From positions 21,662,412 to 21,726,411 of the forward strand of contig NC_084675.1 in assembly GCF_028389875.1 (NCBI RefSeq): a DNA stretch of 64,000 nucleotides, written 5' to 3'. How positions within the stretch are numbered: the first letter of the stretch is position 1; each line of letters opens with the position of its first letter. The notes beneath the pieces were generated by a model. The model was not told where the DNA came from, ran no database searches, and worked only from the letters and a program-made list of their open reading frames with translations. Source of the DNA: Rhea pennata (lineage: Eukaryota > Chordata > Aves > Rheiformes > Rheidae). Shown here one piece after another: positions 18,027-30,761 of the stretch. The translations under genes and the position numbers were made by a program.

Positions 18027-18112
18027 TTCTTTTTCCTTTTTCTTTCTTTTTTTTTTCTTTCCTTTTTTCTTTCTTTTTTTTTTTCTTTCCTTCCTTTTTT
18101 TTTTTTTTTCTT
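18027..18112 (+). repeat. Polypyrimidine tract (T/C only)
   Basis: About 85 bases made almost only of T and C, with CTTT and TTCC blocks. A mirror-like polypurine:polypyrimidine tract of this size can form triplex DNA. Confidence 0.92.
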
Positions 18113-18149
18113 ACACAAAGCATGAAATATGGAGCATATCTACTCCAGC

Positions 18150-18182
18150 TTTAGGCAGTATTTAGGCAGTATTTAGGCAGTC
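18150..18182 (+). repeat. 11-bp tandem repeat, three copies
   Basis: The unit TTAGGCAGTAT is repeated three times, the last copy ending as TTAGGCAGTCT. It runs directly into a 10-bp inverted repeat (18177-18204). Confidence 0.9.
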
Positions 18183-18204
18183 TAGATATGCTATTCTAGA
18201 CTGC
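18177..18204. repeat. Perfect 10-bp inverted repeat with 8-base loop
   Basis: GCAGTCTAGA at 18177-18186 and its exact reverse complement TCTAGACTGC at 18195-18204 flank the loop TATGCTAT. The left arm overlaps the last unit of the tandem repeat. Confidence 0.92.
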
Positions 18205-18544
18205 AAAGTGCAGACTACATCTGCTAACATGCCCTAAAGAATGGGCTGTAAGAAAGAAACTTTGTTTGAAAAACTACATCAAATATGGAAGAAATCCCTA
18301 CATAGCTTAATCTGCTCAGAAAAAACGATCCTTGAGTGTTCGTGCTTGACAGTATTTTGTAAGAATAGAGTATGAATAACCTCAACTTTTTCACATTGCT
18401 GACTCTTCTTACTTGAATGAAAGACTTTTCTTTCTTTGTTATGAATTATAAATCTCTTTGCTACTGTCCAAACAATTCTGGGAAACTTCTGCCACTGCTT
18501 TTCTGAATGCAGTAAAAAGTACAGTCCTTGCCATTTGTAATACT

Positions 18545-18578
18545 CCAAACATTTCCAAACATTCATCAAACATTCATT
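18545..18578 (+). repeat. About 11-bp tandem repeat (CAAACATTCAT-like), three copies
   Basis: Three consecutive near-copies of an AAACATT-containing unit; the two on the right are nearly identical. Confidence 0.8.
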
Positions 18579-19539
18579 ATTCAAGTGGCATGGGGACAGA
18601 AATATATACATCAGCATCTCCATTATAATGAAAACATAATCCCGTCTTTCGAATCAGGTGCCAAGCTACCTCGTTACTCCGTTGACTCCTGACAGTCCGC
18701 AGTTGCGAGTTTAGTGGGTGGTTTTGCTGAGGACAGCAAGCTGCAGGCAGCATTTGGGTCCCTTGGAGAGCTCCTCCCGGGGAGCTGGGAAATGCACTGA
18801 CACAAACCCTGCGGACAAGTGCAGCGCTCATCACCCAGGGCACATCGAACTGGTCCCCTCTTCCGCGTCCAAGGGTGAGCGGTGGCGAGCTGCAGAAGGG
18901 GCTGCGCAGAGGAAACCTGCTCTGTAGCACAACCCTTTGAAAGTGCTCTCTCCAGTTACCTTACTAAATGGAAAATTTAGGGTGCCATGAGCAGTTTAAG
19001 GTGTGTTTAACCTGGAGAAAACAGGATACAACAGAGATTCTTGATGCGAGAGAGGGAATGAGAACAAGATGTAGAAGTCAGGCAAGGGCAATAGAAAAGG
19101 GCCAGAAAAGATAAAGCACAGGTTTTCAGTAGCAAAGGATGTAACCACAGCTACAAACTCATACTCAAAAGTTGCATTTTCCATTCCTAAAATCAATGCT
19201 TAATTCAAGACCAGATATTATGCTTCCTGCAAACAAAATTTGTATTCGGTGCAAGGATAGCAGAGTAGGGACAGATAACTAAGGGCACGCTGGATAGCCA
19301 AGTGCTTTTTCCAATTTTCTGTCCGATGCTCCGTTATAGCAGCGGTGCTCCTTTCCTATGTGACCGTGGGCAAAACATGTCCTTGTTCTCTGCCTCACTT
19401 TCCCCTTTTGCTAAATGAGATCTTAGTATTTGGTGCACTGGGAGCTTGAGAAAAAAGAATAAAAGAAAAGAAAGCTGTTTGGGCGAGCACTTGCAACCTC
19501 AACTCCAGAAGTCATGGAGTTCTTAGGAGAGCTTTCATT

Positions 19540-19562
19540 AAAAAAAAAAAAAAAAAAAAAAA
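19540..19562 (+). repeat. A23 homopolymer
   Basis: Twenty-three consecutive A residues. The sequence to the left shows no recognisable mobile element or retrocopy. Confidence 0.93.
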
Positions 19563-21010
19563 GTAACTTTATGGCCTCTGTGGTTGTTGAGAAGAGTCTG
19601 AAAGCTCTTCATGTCTGAAAAACACCTCGAAGGACCCCAAACACTGAGTCTGGCAAAGTTGCGAGGTGCAACACGTTTGGGGTCAGCGGTGCTACTGCCC
19701 GGGCTGGCTTTGCTGGCCCTTTCCACCAGCACCGGGCAGGAGAGGCCTTGGCATGTCGTAGCGATGAAGATGAGAAGCAGCATGCCAAGTCGTTTTCCAA
19801 AGCAGCTTTCTTCTCCTCACATTATGTCAGCCGCATTTCCTGACAAAAGCAGCAGGAAGGCGCGGGTGACAGATGTCCCTTAATTATCGGCAGCATTCCT
19901 GCTCCTTGGTCTCAGACATGAAATTCAAAGGCTTGAAATGAAAGCCGTGTTTCATTTCGTTAAGACTGGCTACTTCAGTTTTATTTACTAGCAACTTTCA
20001 CCTATGGAAAATTAGTCATCTTGGTTTTTCTGCCCTGGCCAGACCTTCACAAGAACGGTGAGAGCGCCAGGCAGACTGGCAGGATGGAAAATACCAAGAC
20101 GTGGGTCCCTTGGGAAGCCAGGTCCCTCCAAACAAATTATGTTATTATATTGCTGATTGCAAAATTTTGCCACCTGGAAGGAGAAAGGCAAGGCAGGGCC
20201 ATTCGGCATGGCAGACCGCGTCTTGCAAAGCAGCCGCTGTGGGAGGGACCTTGGTGTTATAGTGAGCAAGCAGCTGCACACACGTTCACGCTAGGATGAT
20301 CCAGTCAAGGAGAAGGGCAAATGAGACATCCAGCCATTAAAGGAAAGGGGGAAATGGCACTGTTTTCCCCTAGCTTTATTTTGGGGCTTCCAAGATCACT
20401 ATGGGCAAAAGCTACCGCCTTCCTTCAGCAGACTTTGCACGGGGAAGCAGGGCGGCCGGCCGCGGGGGCGTTTGCTGCTCCCGTTCTTCTCAGCCGGGAG
20501 ACATCTCCACAAGCCGAGCAGCACACGTTTCCAGCCGGCTGTTCTAGCAGAAATGACTTACTCCTCCAGGAGCAGGGAAATAACAGCGCTGCCTTGGCAG
20601 GAGTCTTCAACACCTCTTTGCTCCTTCTGCTGCCACTTTGCCCCGCACTGGAGCAATGTGCACATGGTAGTGGGAAGTGCGAATTTGCCTCTTTCTGACC
20701 TCCCAGTGCCTCCATGGCTGTTTTCCTGAGCCTTTGGTCAGCAAGGCTGTCAATCATTTCTAAGTTAATTTATAAATCACATTGGTGCACAGGCAAGCTA
20801 GCCACTCGATTTACTGGCATACGCTTGCCAGGCCCGTTCCTCTGCACACAGGAACCCAAGTATGGCAGTGCTCAGTCCTTGGGTCTATCCAAGCCTGCAG
20901 CAACATGTTTTTTGCCCAGACTGAATGCCAAATGACCTGTATTGCCTGTTCATTTCTCTTTGCCCTTACAGACTATTGCAAAATACCTGGGGCACACCTC
21001 TGCCTCCTCC

Positions 21011-21052
21011 AGCATCAGCTGGAGCATCAGGAGGAGCATCAGCATCAGGAGG
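21011..21052 (+). repeat. 12-bp repeat (AGCATCAGGAGG-like)
   Basis: Units AGCATCAGCTGG and AGCATCAGGAGG, a half unit, then AGCATCAGGAGG again. This makes about three and a half copies. Confidence 0.88.
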
Positions 21053-24000
21053 TCTGTCCCTCCTAGCTGGTGGCACCCCTGTGCCTTTGCTCCGTCTTGT
21101 GAAAGTGCCTGAAGCGCCACTGCTCCTTCGCGCAGATCCCGCGCTGCCCGGCTCCCTTCCACAACCCACGCGATGGGTGCTTGGTTCAGCGTAGGCCTCG
21201 GGGAAAGATCCATCTGGCCACAAGGAAGAAAACACCACAGCCCATCTCGTGCTCCCAGCGTGGAGATTTTTTTCCTCCCATGTGTCCAGTTGATCAGGAT
21301 CAGCTTCTTTGCTGCTGTTTTTGTGCCTCTTGATTTCCACACGGAAACTGGCTCTATTTTTACCCAGCTAAAGCTGATTAGATTTGCAGTAATTGGCAGG
21401 ATAAACAGACACATACTGTATGCAGCAGGTTAATGCGATACAGTCAGTGACCAGTAAATGCACTTAGCCCAGGCCCAGCGCAAAGAAGACAGTCAAGGTA
21501 ATTTACTGCACACATGCCTGTAACATGCACATTACCGTCGCTGTCCTTCCTCTCTCTGCAAGCCTGTTTCCCTGGTGAGACAACCAGCGTTACTGTAGAA
21601 TGCACAACATTTCCTCGGTTTCTCCTAAGTGCTTTGCAAAATGATATTAAACCCAAGGACACGCAGGAGTTTCTCTTTCTGGTTAACCCAGGTCTTGACT
21701 TTTGTTGACCTGTGAGAGATTATTAGCATTGACGCAGCCCCATATAAAAAAGAAAAATGCTACTTACAACTCATCGGCTGACCTCTTTCAAGTAATGTAA
21801 TTTCCAACCATTTCAACCACTTTCATAAGCTGCAATCTACCGGAAGATTAGCAATAGTCCTGCTTGCCGCAATATCATTCTGTTCTTTAATTGATTTGGG
21901 GGGGTAATTTAGCTAGAGACCAAGTAGATAAGAGAAAACTTGGGCACAACATCAGGTGATTGTATACTCCTGGAATTCAATTAACTGAGGGAGGAAATGA
22001 GGGGGAAGTGAAAATGAAAATCATTCAAGTTTCCAAAGCAGCATATTTCAATCTAATGTCATTAGACCTTGGGAACACTCCAGCGGCTCTGCTCGGTGTT
22101 CGCAAGGTGATTGCGGCGTGACCCCGGCAAGCCCAGGAGGCGCGCGCAGTACGAGCAGCCCTCGAGAAGGTGGCGAGCCAGGCTGGGGGAGGCCCCGCTC
22201 ACACCCCCTTCACACCCGACTCCTGGTTCAAGTGAATCCCGAGCTGGGGCTCTGTGCCAGAAGGGCAACGTGAATGTGCGTCTGCGTGGCAAGCGCTGCC
22301 CGTGCACAGCCCCCGTGCGGAGAGCGGATACGGCCCGTCTGTGCACGGCTGGTTTTTGAGACCTATCGGTTATGCAGTTTTAATCTATTTAACATAGGCT
22401 CTGTTGGGTTTGTGTTGTTTCTCAGTCAGCCCGTTGCATGGGACCAAGCCAAGGGCTGTGCAGACAGCTAAAAATACTGTGTCCATACGATTACCTTTAC
22501 CCAACAAACTTGTAACCTCATCAGTGAAAGATGCTCCATTTAACACCACCTTCCTCAAACCCATGTTTGGCACTCCTTATATCACTTTCTTTGAATTCTT
22601 CATTTATCAAGTTTGGTATTAGCAGGTCCATTAATTGCCAAAGATCCATGTCAGGCTAAAAAGCCGAAAATCAGGGTCACCTCGTTCAGCCCTTACAGCG
22701 TGGGCACAGCGCTGGCTCCCTCCCAGGCCGCCGGCACTTTCAACGGCTGTTCCAAGACCTACTGAAAATCACCATTAACTATCCAGACAGCTCCTTGGCC
22801 ACCTCCTTTACAACTCTTACAAGTTACTCAGATCTGCTGGTTTAAAAATATCAAGCTCCATCAGCTTGCTGCTAATGTGCTTCCTATTTACTCTTGGAGA
22901 GTATTTCATTAGCACGTTGTCTTTTTTCAACCAGATACGAGGCAGAAGCATGCACTGAGTGGTCCTGCCTTTTCTACGTTATTGATAAATCTACCGTTTC
23001 TGTGTGATACTGGCCCACTGCTAATGCAAAATTCCTTTTGCTGAAAATGCTGCAAAATTTCCTTCTGCCTTTCACTTCCCCAGCTTCTGAGGCCTATTAA
23101 TTGCTACCAGTTTCCCTTTTCTTCCTTTTGTTTTATATGTTTATGTTTTGTGTGTTAGTCTTGATGGCTCTTTCACTTCCTTTCCAAGGCATGTTTTTTT
23201 TCTTTTCTTTTTAGTAAAGATTTCTGTCTGTATTACTGCTTTTGGAGTAAAATATCCTTTAAGATTTCCTCCTTTTCAATCACATTTTTCATTTAACTTC
23301 TTTCTCCAAATTGATCTGACTTGATATTATTTTCTGCTTTGTGGAACAGGACCTTTTAAAGTGCCAAGGATATATATATTACTGCTTTGAGCTTTACTTC
23401 ATTTGCACATAACAAATGTAATCAAACCATAATCATTTGTACCTAGTTCAGTGAGAAATTCATCTTCACCTGCCGGGGTGAGGTCTGATGTGGAATTCCC
23501 TCACGTTGGAGGCAATATCTTTTGCATTAGCAAATTATCTTTTTTTTCCCCAGAAATTCTAAGGGTGTTTTAATACTAGCAGCTTGAGACCTCTCACATG
23601 CATCACTCCCCGGTGATCACACAGCTTTTTATTAGCGGCTGCTGCAGGAAGCAGAGTGTCAAGGCCCCGCTGCAGCGCGGCGCTCTGCTGCAGACGCTTC
23701 CCGTCTCGTGCTTTATTTCCTGGGATATTGATCCGGAATCACTCTAGATCATTCATTCCTCTGTTGCTAATGACTTGGAGATGGCTTTCGACCTCGCCCT
23801 GCTTTCGCCTCTGCCTCTTCCCGGCTCCTTGGCCTCCTGCCCTGCCCGCGCCCGTCTCCGGCTCGCCGCAGCGTGGGCGCAAAGCCGGGGTGGTCCCGAG
23901 AGCGCGACGACAGGCTCCCCGGACCTCCTGCCGCCGGAGAGGGAAATGCCTTCTTCGCAAAGCCGGCCGAGCAGCCTCCGGGGGCTCGGGATGCACATCA

Positions 24001-26882
24001 AGCCCCCGGCCTGGCGGTGCCTCCGCTGGGAAGCACCAGCGGAAATCGAATAGGGAAGCAGGCTCCAGCCCAGGGCTTTAACCCTCTGGCCGTCGGCGTC
24101 TCCCCCGAAGCTGCGGTGTTACGAGCCGCACTGAGTGCAGGTGTCATTGCATTACGTGTTCAGAAATGCCACCTGGTGCTGGTGGCCTTGCTCCGCTACC
24201 GCGGCGAATTCACCAGGCACCTGTGATCTCCCTTGCTTCTTCACCTGCGAGACAGGACGATTTTGAGCACATTGCTTTGATGGTCTTCCCCTTCGGCATC
24301 ATCTGGGCATCCCCGGGAGCTGACTGCAATTTGTGAGGTCCTGCAAAGTCGTGGTGCAAGTGCCAAAATCCACCCTCCCCCGCAGGTCTTGGCCCACTGG
24401 GCTGAGAAGCTGCTGAGCGGCACCGTGCCACCGGCTCGGAGTAGCCGGCACGCCGTCCCTGCTCCTCCTGTGCCTGCGAATCTTTTGTCGTTCCTCATAG
24501 CGCCAAATTCCCAGGCAGAATTGCCTGCCTTGCTGGCACGCTGGAGATGCTTTTGGGGGCAGCCGGACTTTTACAGATAACAGCCCGCAGGTCCTATGCT
24601 GAGGACGCAGCAGCAGCATGGAGCCTTCCTCTCTCTCCTTTTTCTCTGCGGCAGGTTTTATTCCATCTCCAGCTTAACAACACTTCCCAGGCAGGTTTCC
24701 CCAGAAGGCCGGGCCTGCCGATGCCCCGGAGCGACCGCGCTTGTCTCTGCACGCAAAGCACGCCAGGGCTGGGCGCGTGCTGGGTCTGTCCTCTGCGATT
24801 AGCGCCGTCCCCAGCACCCAAATGCTGTTTTGTTTTCCCTGCTCCGTGCTCAGTCACTTGGTCTGATGGGTGCCAGTGATCATCACGGGCTGATTTGCCT
24901 TTTATTGTATTTTTTCTTTCTTTCCTTCGCAAAATAAGAACGCTATTTTAGGTGGACTTTTAATTACGGCAGAGCCAAGGGTGGTGCCCACTCACCAGCT
25001 AAAGACAACGACTGAAGATGCAAAACCATTGAAACAAAACTTCATGGTTTTATCCCAAATCTCACATTATCCCCCTCATCCACAACTGCACCAGACTTAC
25101 TAAAACCGCCCCGACGATCCTCGTTAATATGATGTGCCCTTCAGGGAGACATCCCGAAAGCGCGTCACGTGCCGGGGAACTCCCCCTGCGATTTAAGAGC
25201 AGCCCGGTTGGGGCCGGACGCTGCAGTGTCTGCGGAGCTGAACTGGCACTCGGAAGTGGTGAGAGCATCTCGGGGTGGGAAAAGCCCGCTGGTATTTGGG
25301 AATGGTGTGAAATGCAATCTCAGATTTCCTCTCACGCAGCCTGCACATCAGCAGCGCTGTGGAAATACTAACTGATCTGGAAAGGACTCCCCAAGGCAGC
25401 AGCAGCTGCAGACAATCGGCGCAGCGAGTTTTTAGTTTGAGCTAAAGCTAGATTTTTGAGTAAAGTCTGGCAAAAAGGCAATTTCTCCAAGGGATGTGGT
25501 TGGATACGGCAGTGCGGAGCGCACCATGGACCCCCAGATCCTTCATCTGGTATTTCCATGGCCTTGATCTTTATTTGGCTGCCAACATGGGTTCTGGAGT
25601 CTCACCTTGAACACCTTGATAGCCAAGATGGCCCTTTCTGACCAAACCGTCCGCTCCAACCCCGGGGCAGCAAGATACACCGTGTGCACACAACAAAACC
25701 AAAATCAGTTTGTGAACAAAAGATACAACATTTGGTTGCATTTTTAGTATAGAAACTGCTTGCTCTTTGGCCACCAAGGTGCTGTTCCTAAAATAATATT
25801 CATTTCCAAACCTACTAGCAGCCTACCAGCCCTGCGCTAACTCTTATCACTAGGTTCCATTAAATATGTTATTTTAAATACTGTTTTATTAGGAACAGCC
25901 TCCCACGCTGGTCGGAGATGTATATAGTGCCGTTGTGGGTGCACAGGCGCTAGCAGCTGGTCTCTACAAAACTACTGACCTCCACAGAAGGAAGAGCTGG
26001 CCATTAATCAACATGCCAATTAACATTTAAAGCTACTAGAAACATATAAAACTGCTGAGAAAACAACAGGAGGTGTCTGGAATTTTTTTTTTCTCTCTGC
26101 CAAAGTTTCTATCTGTATTTAAGCAAATTCATTCTCATCAGGATGTTCCTTGGAAACTTTGAGGTTTCCACCCAAAGTGTCTCTACTTCGTGAAAAAATG
26201 GAAGTTCGCAGTTGCCAAAAAATGGAATATCTGAAGCATGGGATTTTTTTTTAGGGGGGTGGAAGAGTATGGTTATTGCATTCTTCAAGAACTCAGGGTA
26301 GTTTGAAAAGACATTTTCCTCTGAAATAATGCTTCAAGGGGGAAATTTCCACCCACTCAGGTCGCATCTCTTCCTTTCAGTCCTTACGAAGAGGAAGGTG
26401 TTCCTTACGGACTAGTGCGGTTCTGTGTAGCAATGGATGAACAGGAAAATGCATCAACAGAGAAAAACCTGAATGGGAAGCCGCAGTCTGAAACTTCCTA
26501 GTGTGCGGCCGAGAACGGCGGCAGATCCGGACTTTAGCAGTCCTTCCCTGGGGGGACGCACCTGACGTAGCCGGTGCTAAAATCCCCTGGGTTTCGACCA
26601 CGAGAGGTTAAAGCTTCGTGTTTACTCGGACCCTTTGCCGCGCTGGGGTCTCAGACCAGGGTCGACGGTCCCACGTCTTGGCTCAACACTAACACTCTGG
26701 TAACGGTGATGATGATGGTAGGATGGAAGCATGATCCAGTACATCTGGCCTAGTGAAGGCACAGCAATTTTCCAGAAAAAACATGTTTTCATACATTTCA
26801 CAGATTTTGCTTTATAGGCATTAGTAAACAGCTTTTTGATTTGTTTTCAAGCAGAGCTCCCCCTTTAATACTTGTGCATTAG

Positions 26883-26910
26883 TACACGTGTGCACATACA
26901 CACACACATG
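26883..26910 (+). repeat. Short (CA)n tract
   Basis: Alternating CA/TG sequence of about 25 bases, with a run of five CA units. Confidence 0.8.
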
Positions 26911-27436
26911 CTGCAAATATTTGGCACACTTAAAAATAAGCACGTGCACTGCAGGCCCAGGACACTGCTGACTCCAGAGGCATGAACTGAGCTGCCCTGA
27001 TTCCACCTGGGAAGGATTTCGGGTCTTCCACGACTGTGGAAAAAAACCCGTGGGCAGGACTGGGGCTGGCCTTCTGCTGCTTTGCACCTTTCTGCCAGGC
27101 AGGACCGTCAGGAAATGCAACACAGGTCGGAAAAGGCAGCGGCAGAGGCGGGACACGCCGCAAGCGAGCCGTGCGGAAGGACAGACCGGAGGGGACGCGG
27201 CCCGGACTGCTGTCAGAAACGCCAAGCGGCAACACGGCTGCTCATGAATAAATAATCCGTGTTGCAGTGGCGGCGTGCTGGACCCGGCACGACGCGCAAG
27301 TCTGCCCGGAGACTTGGCGGCGGCGGTAAACAAGGCCTGGGCTCCTCCGCCGTGCCCGCGCCGCTCCCCGCGCACCGCGCATTAAATCCCGGCAGCGGTG
27401 CAAGCTCCGCAGGGAGGCGGTGGTGCGGGGGCGCGC

Positions 27437-27450
27437 GGGGGGGGGGGGGG
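27437..27450 (+). repeat. G14 homopolymer
   Basis: Fourteen consecutive G residues within the JPH3 promoter island. It may form a G-quadruplex and is prone to sequencing-length error. Confidence 0.95.
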
Positions 27451-27545
27451 ATTAAGAAACACCCGCAATCGCTAGAAATAAGGCGCCGCGGGCCGGGGCG
27501 GCGGCGCAGCTCCCGCCTCTGTAAGGGCAGCGGGCGCGGGAGGGG

Positions 27546-27650
27546 GCGGCGCGGCGCGGCGCGGCGCGCAGGGCCCGCGCTGCCCCCGCCCGCCGCCGCC
27601 GCCGCGCTGCGGGGCCGCCCGGGGCGGGCGAGCGGCGGCGGCGGCGGCGG
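27546..27650 (+). repeat. GGCGC pentamers and facing CCG / CGG triplet runs
   Basis: Four or so GGCGC units lie at 27546-27569. CCG triplets (about five) at 27588-27606 are followed, after about 25 bases, by CGG triplets (about six) at 27632-27650. The two triplet runs are reverse complements, so they could pair as a strong GC hairpin in DNA or in a leader RNA. Confidence 0.88.
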
Positions 27651-27900
27651 CTCCTCCGCGGGCGCGGGCTGCGTGCGCGGGCGCGCGGCGGAGGCGCCGG
27701 CAGAGGCGGAGGCGCCGCATTGCTGCGAGCCGCCGCCGAGCGCAGCCCCAATATGCTGCCGCTGCCGCGGCTCCTGGCCGGGCTGCGCCGGAGCGCGCAG
27801 GGGCGGCCGCGCGGCCGCGGGCGGAGGGCGCAGCGGGGGCTCTGAGCGCCTTTGCTGCCTTTCGGCGGTCGGTGCGGTCGGCTCGGAAGCAGAGATTTGA

Positions 27901-28722
<822 letters not shown>

Positions 28723-30189
28723 TGATCCTCCGAGCGGGGACCCTTTGTTTGGGCTGAACTCTGCGAGTTTGCAACCTGCTGGTGGGCAGTGAGGGATGCT
28801 CAGACCAGCTTCCTCCAGGATGCAGGGACCAGCCCAGCATGGCACCAGCCCAACCCTTTGCCACAGGTAGCCCCATATATTCAACGGGTCGTGGGGCGCT
28901 GTGCTCGTCCCCCTCCTCGCCCGGTGGTTTGGGGAGGGGAGCTGGCTGCGCTGGGCAGTGGGGCCGAGGGACCCCCAGCTCCCGCGCCGTGGGTCGGAGG
29001 ATGGGGTGGCCGTGTTGCTGGGAGAGAGACCGAGTTGCACATGGGATCCGTGGTCATGACTGCACCACTGTAACCTGTAGGATTTGCGTGGAGTGGCTGA
29101 AGCAAGCCAGGACGGGGGAACTCGAGTGTGTGGGGGGGATCTCGGGCAGATCCGTGCAGCTCCAGAGCTGCAAATGCCTTCAGCAAGAGAGTCAGGTGCC
29201 TGCATGGCTGCACTGCCTTGCAGCCCCTCCAGCGCAGACCCACACTTGGTAATACCAGGCAAAAGACTTTAATTCAGGCAAGACTCTTACATTCCTAGTT
29301 TACAGCTTAATGCTTAGCGTAGGGGCTCAGAGGGATCACAAAAGCTATTCTCTGCCGTCAACACAGCTTAACGAGATGTTGAGGGGAAACTGGGATTAAA
29401 TAGAAAACAAGAAAACCCAATTGGAGTGATCAGAAATTGCCAGACTAACAAGCTTTAAGGCCAAACTAGGAAAAACAGCTGGTGCTCTGCTGTAAGTGGC
29501 TGTATCATCCTCGCTCATGTTCTGTGGCTACTTCCAGCTGAACTGCCACCATAATCCGAGTCCGGCCTACCTGCTAGCAGCCGGGGGAATTAACGGAGGC
29601 CGCCCCGTCGTTTTGCTGCTGAATGTGTTCATCCGAAGCAGGCTCGTTCTTCTAGACATTATCATTTTCCAGGACTGCTACGTTAAGGAAATTGCAGTGT
29701 TTACAGGATGCATCTCAGCCTTCCTGAAAGATGCTGCAAGACCTTTCTCTAGCAAACCTAGTTTGCTGCTTTGGCAGGGAGGCGAGATGAAACCTTACCT
29801 GAAGCTGCTCTTTGTGCTTTCCAGGGGAGACGTGGAATGATCTCCTTATCCTAAAGATGATTTTTTATGGGTTGGTTTCTCCTGAAGGCAAATGTAGCTG
29901 CAACCTTTTGTTTCATATACCTGGAATAAAGCCGGGAGCTTAGTGGAAAGCTGCTGGGTTTGTGTCTGCGAGCGGCGTAGAAATTCTGACAGCCCTTCGG
30001 GTTAGAGTAAAGCTTGGCACAGGAATAAGCATCATCTCCCACATGCAAAAGAGGGGGGACGGTGGTGCTGGTGGGGTTCTGTGTGCTCTGAACCGCGGTG
30101 CCGTCCCTCTGCTCCCCTGCCGGCGTGCACAGCCCCCCGGGGACATTTTCAGGAAGGCGAAGGGGAGGGAGGCATCGCACTAACTACAG

Positions 30190-30720
30190 GTCCATTGCCC
30201 TGACTCCAAGGGCTGCGGCGGCAAGGCTGGCCCAGGGTCGGGGCGCGCGCCGGGGGGACCCAGCCGTGCCCCATCCGGGCCGACGCGTGCGGCGGTTCGC
30301 CAGGAAACCCGGGCGACAGATCCCGAGCGGGGTGGGCTGCGAGCAGGTCATGGTTTCCCAGAACCTACCAGAAGCAAAAAGCTTCTTCTTCCATCTTGGC
30401 AGGCCGGTCTGGCTTCTCAGTGTTTGGGACTGAAAATACACGGTGCATATCTGTTATTTTAGGAGGAGTTAAGAAGATCAGGAGGAAAAAAAAAAGGCCA
30501 GCATCTGTAGCAAAATGCTCTCCCACGGAAAGTCTGCAAACCCTTCCGGGATTCGGGAAAGGCTGCGCTCGGGAGAGCCCCAGCGCCGGCGCTCGCGGCG
30601 AGGCCCGGGCCGGCGGCCCCGGCTGGCCTCCTGCTGCCCGCGACGGCCGCGTTTCGGCGTGCCGGCCACCGAGGAGCGGCTGAAGCTGCCCGCGATTGCA
30701 CTTGCGTGAACTCGGTTGCA
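30190..30720. promoter_or_regulatory. Intragenic CpG-rich island, JPH3 intron 1
   Basis: GC-rich, CpG-dense sequence about 1.5-2 kb after exon 1, divided by a short AT-rich segment around 30425-30510. Alternative promoter or enhancer use is possible but unproven. Confidence 0.5.
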
Positions 30721-30761
30721 AATACCCAGGGAGCAAAATACCCAGGTTGCAAATACCGGGC
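30716..30761 (+). repeat. 15-16-bp tandem repeat, three copies
   Basis: Units TTGCAAATACCCAGG, GAGCAAAATACCCAGG and TTGCAAATACCGGGC follow one another, giving three imperfect copies. Confidence 0.88.

Larger units (their letters stand above)
14491..27239. other. Intergenic region between ZCCHC14 and JPH3, no gene recognised
   Basis: About 12.7 kb with no exon I recognise. It holds a polypyrimidine tract (18027-18112), tandem and inverted repeats (18150-18204), an A23 run (19540-19562) and a 12-base repeat (21011-21052). GC-richer patches occur near 22080-22350 and 23640-24100. Regulatory DNA for JPH3 may lie here, but nothing in the sequence proves it. Confidence 0.55.
27240..27900 (+). promoter_or_regulatory. 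JPH3: JPH3 CpG island promoter
   Basis: A very dense CpG island that ends about 390 bases before the JPH3 start codon; it is the likely promoter. It contains a G14 run (27437-27450), a GGCGC pentamer repeat (27546-27569), a CCG run (27588-27606) and a CGG run (27632-27650). No TATA box is evident and the exact transcription start cannot be read. JPH3 is mainly expressed in brain in mammals. I could not identify a convincing REST element by eye. Confidence 0.75.

Noticed and set aside
20196..20290. Weak CR1-like wording (GGGAGGGACCTTGGTGTTAT)
   Set aside because: Only about 40 bases resemble CR1 and the flanks do not continue the element, so it is too little to call.
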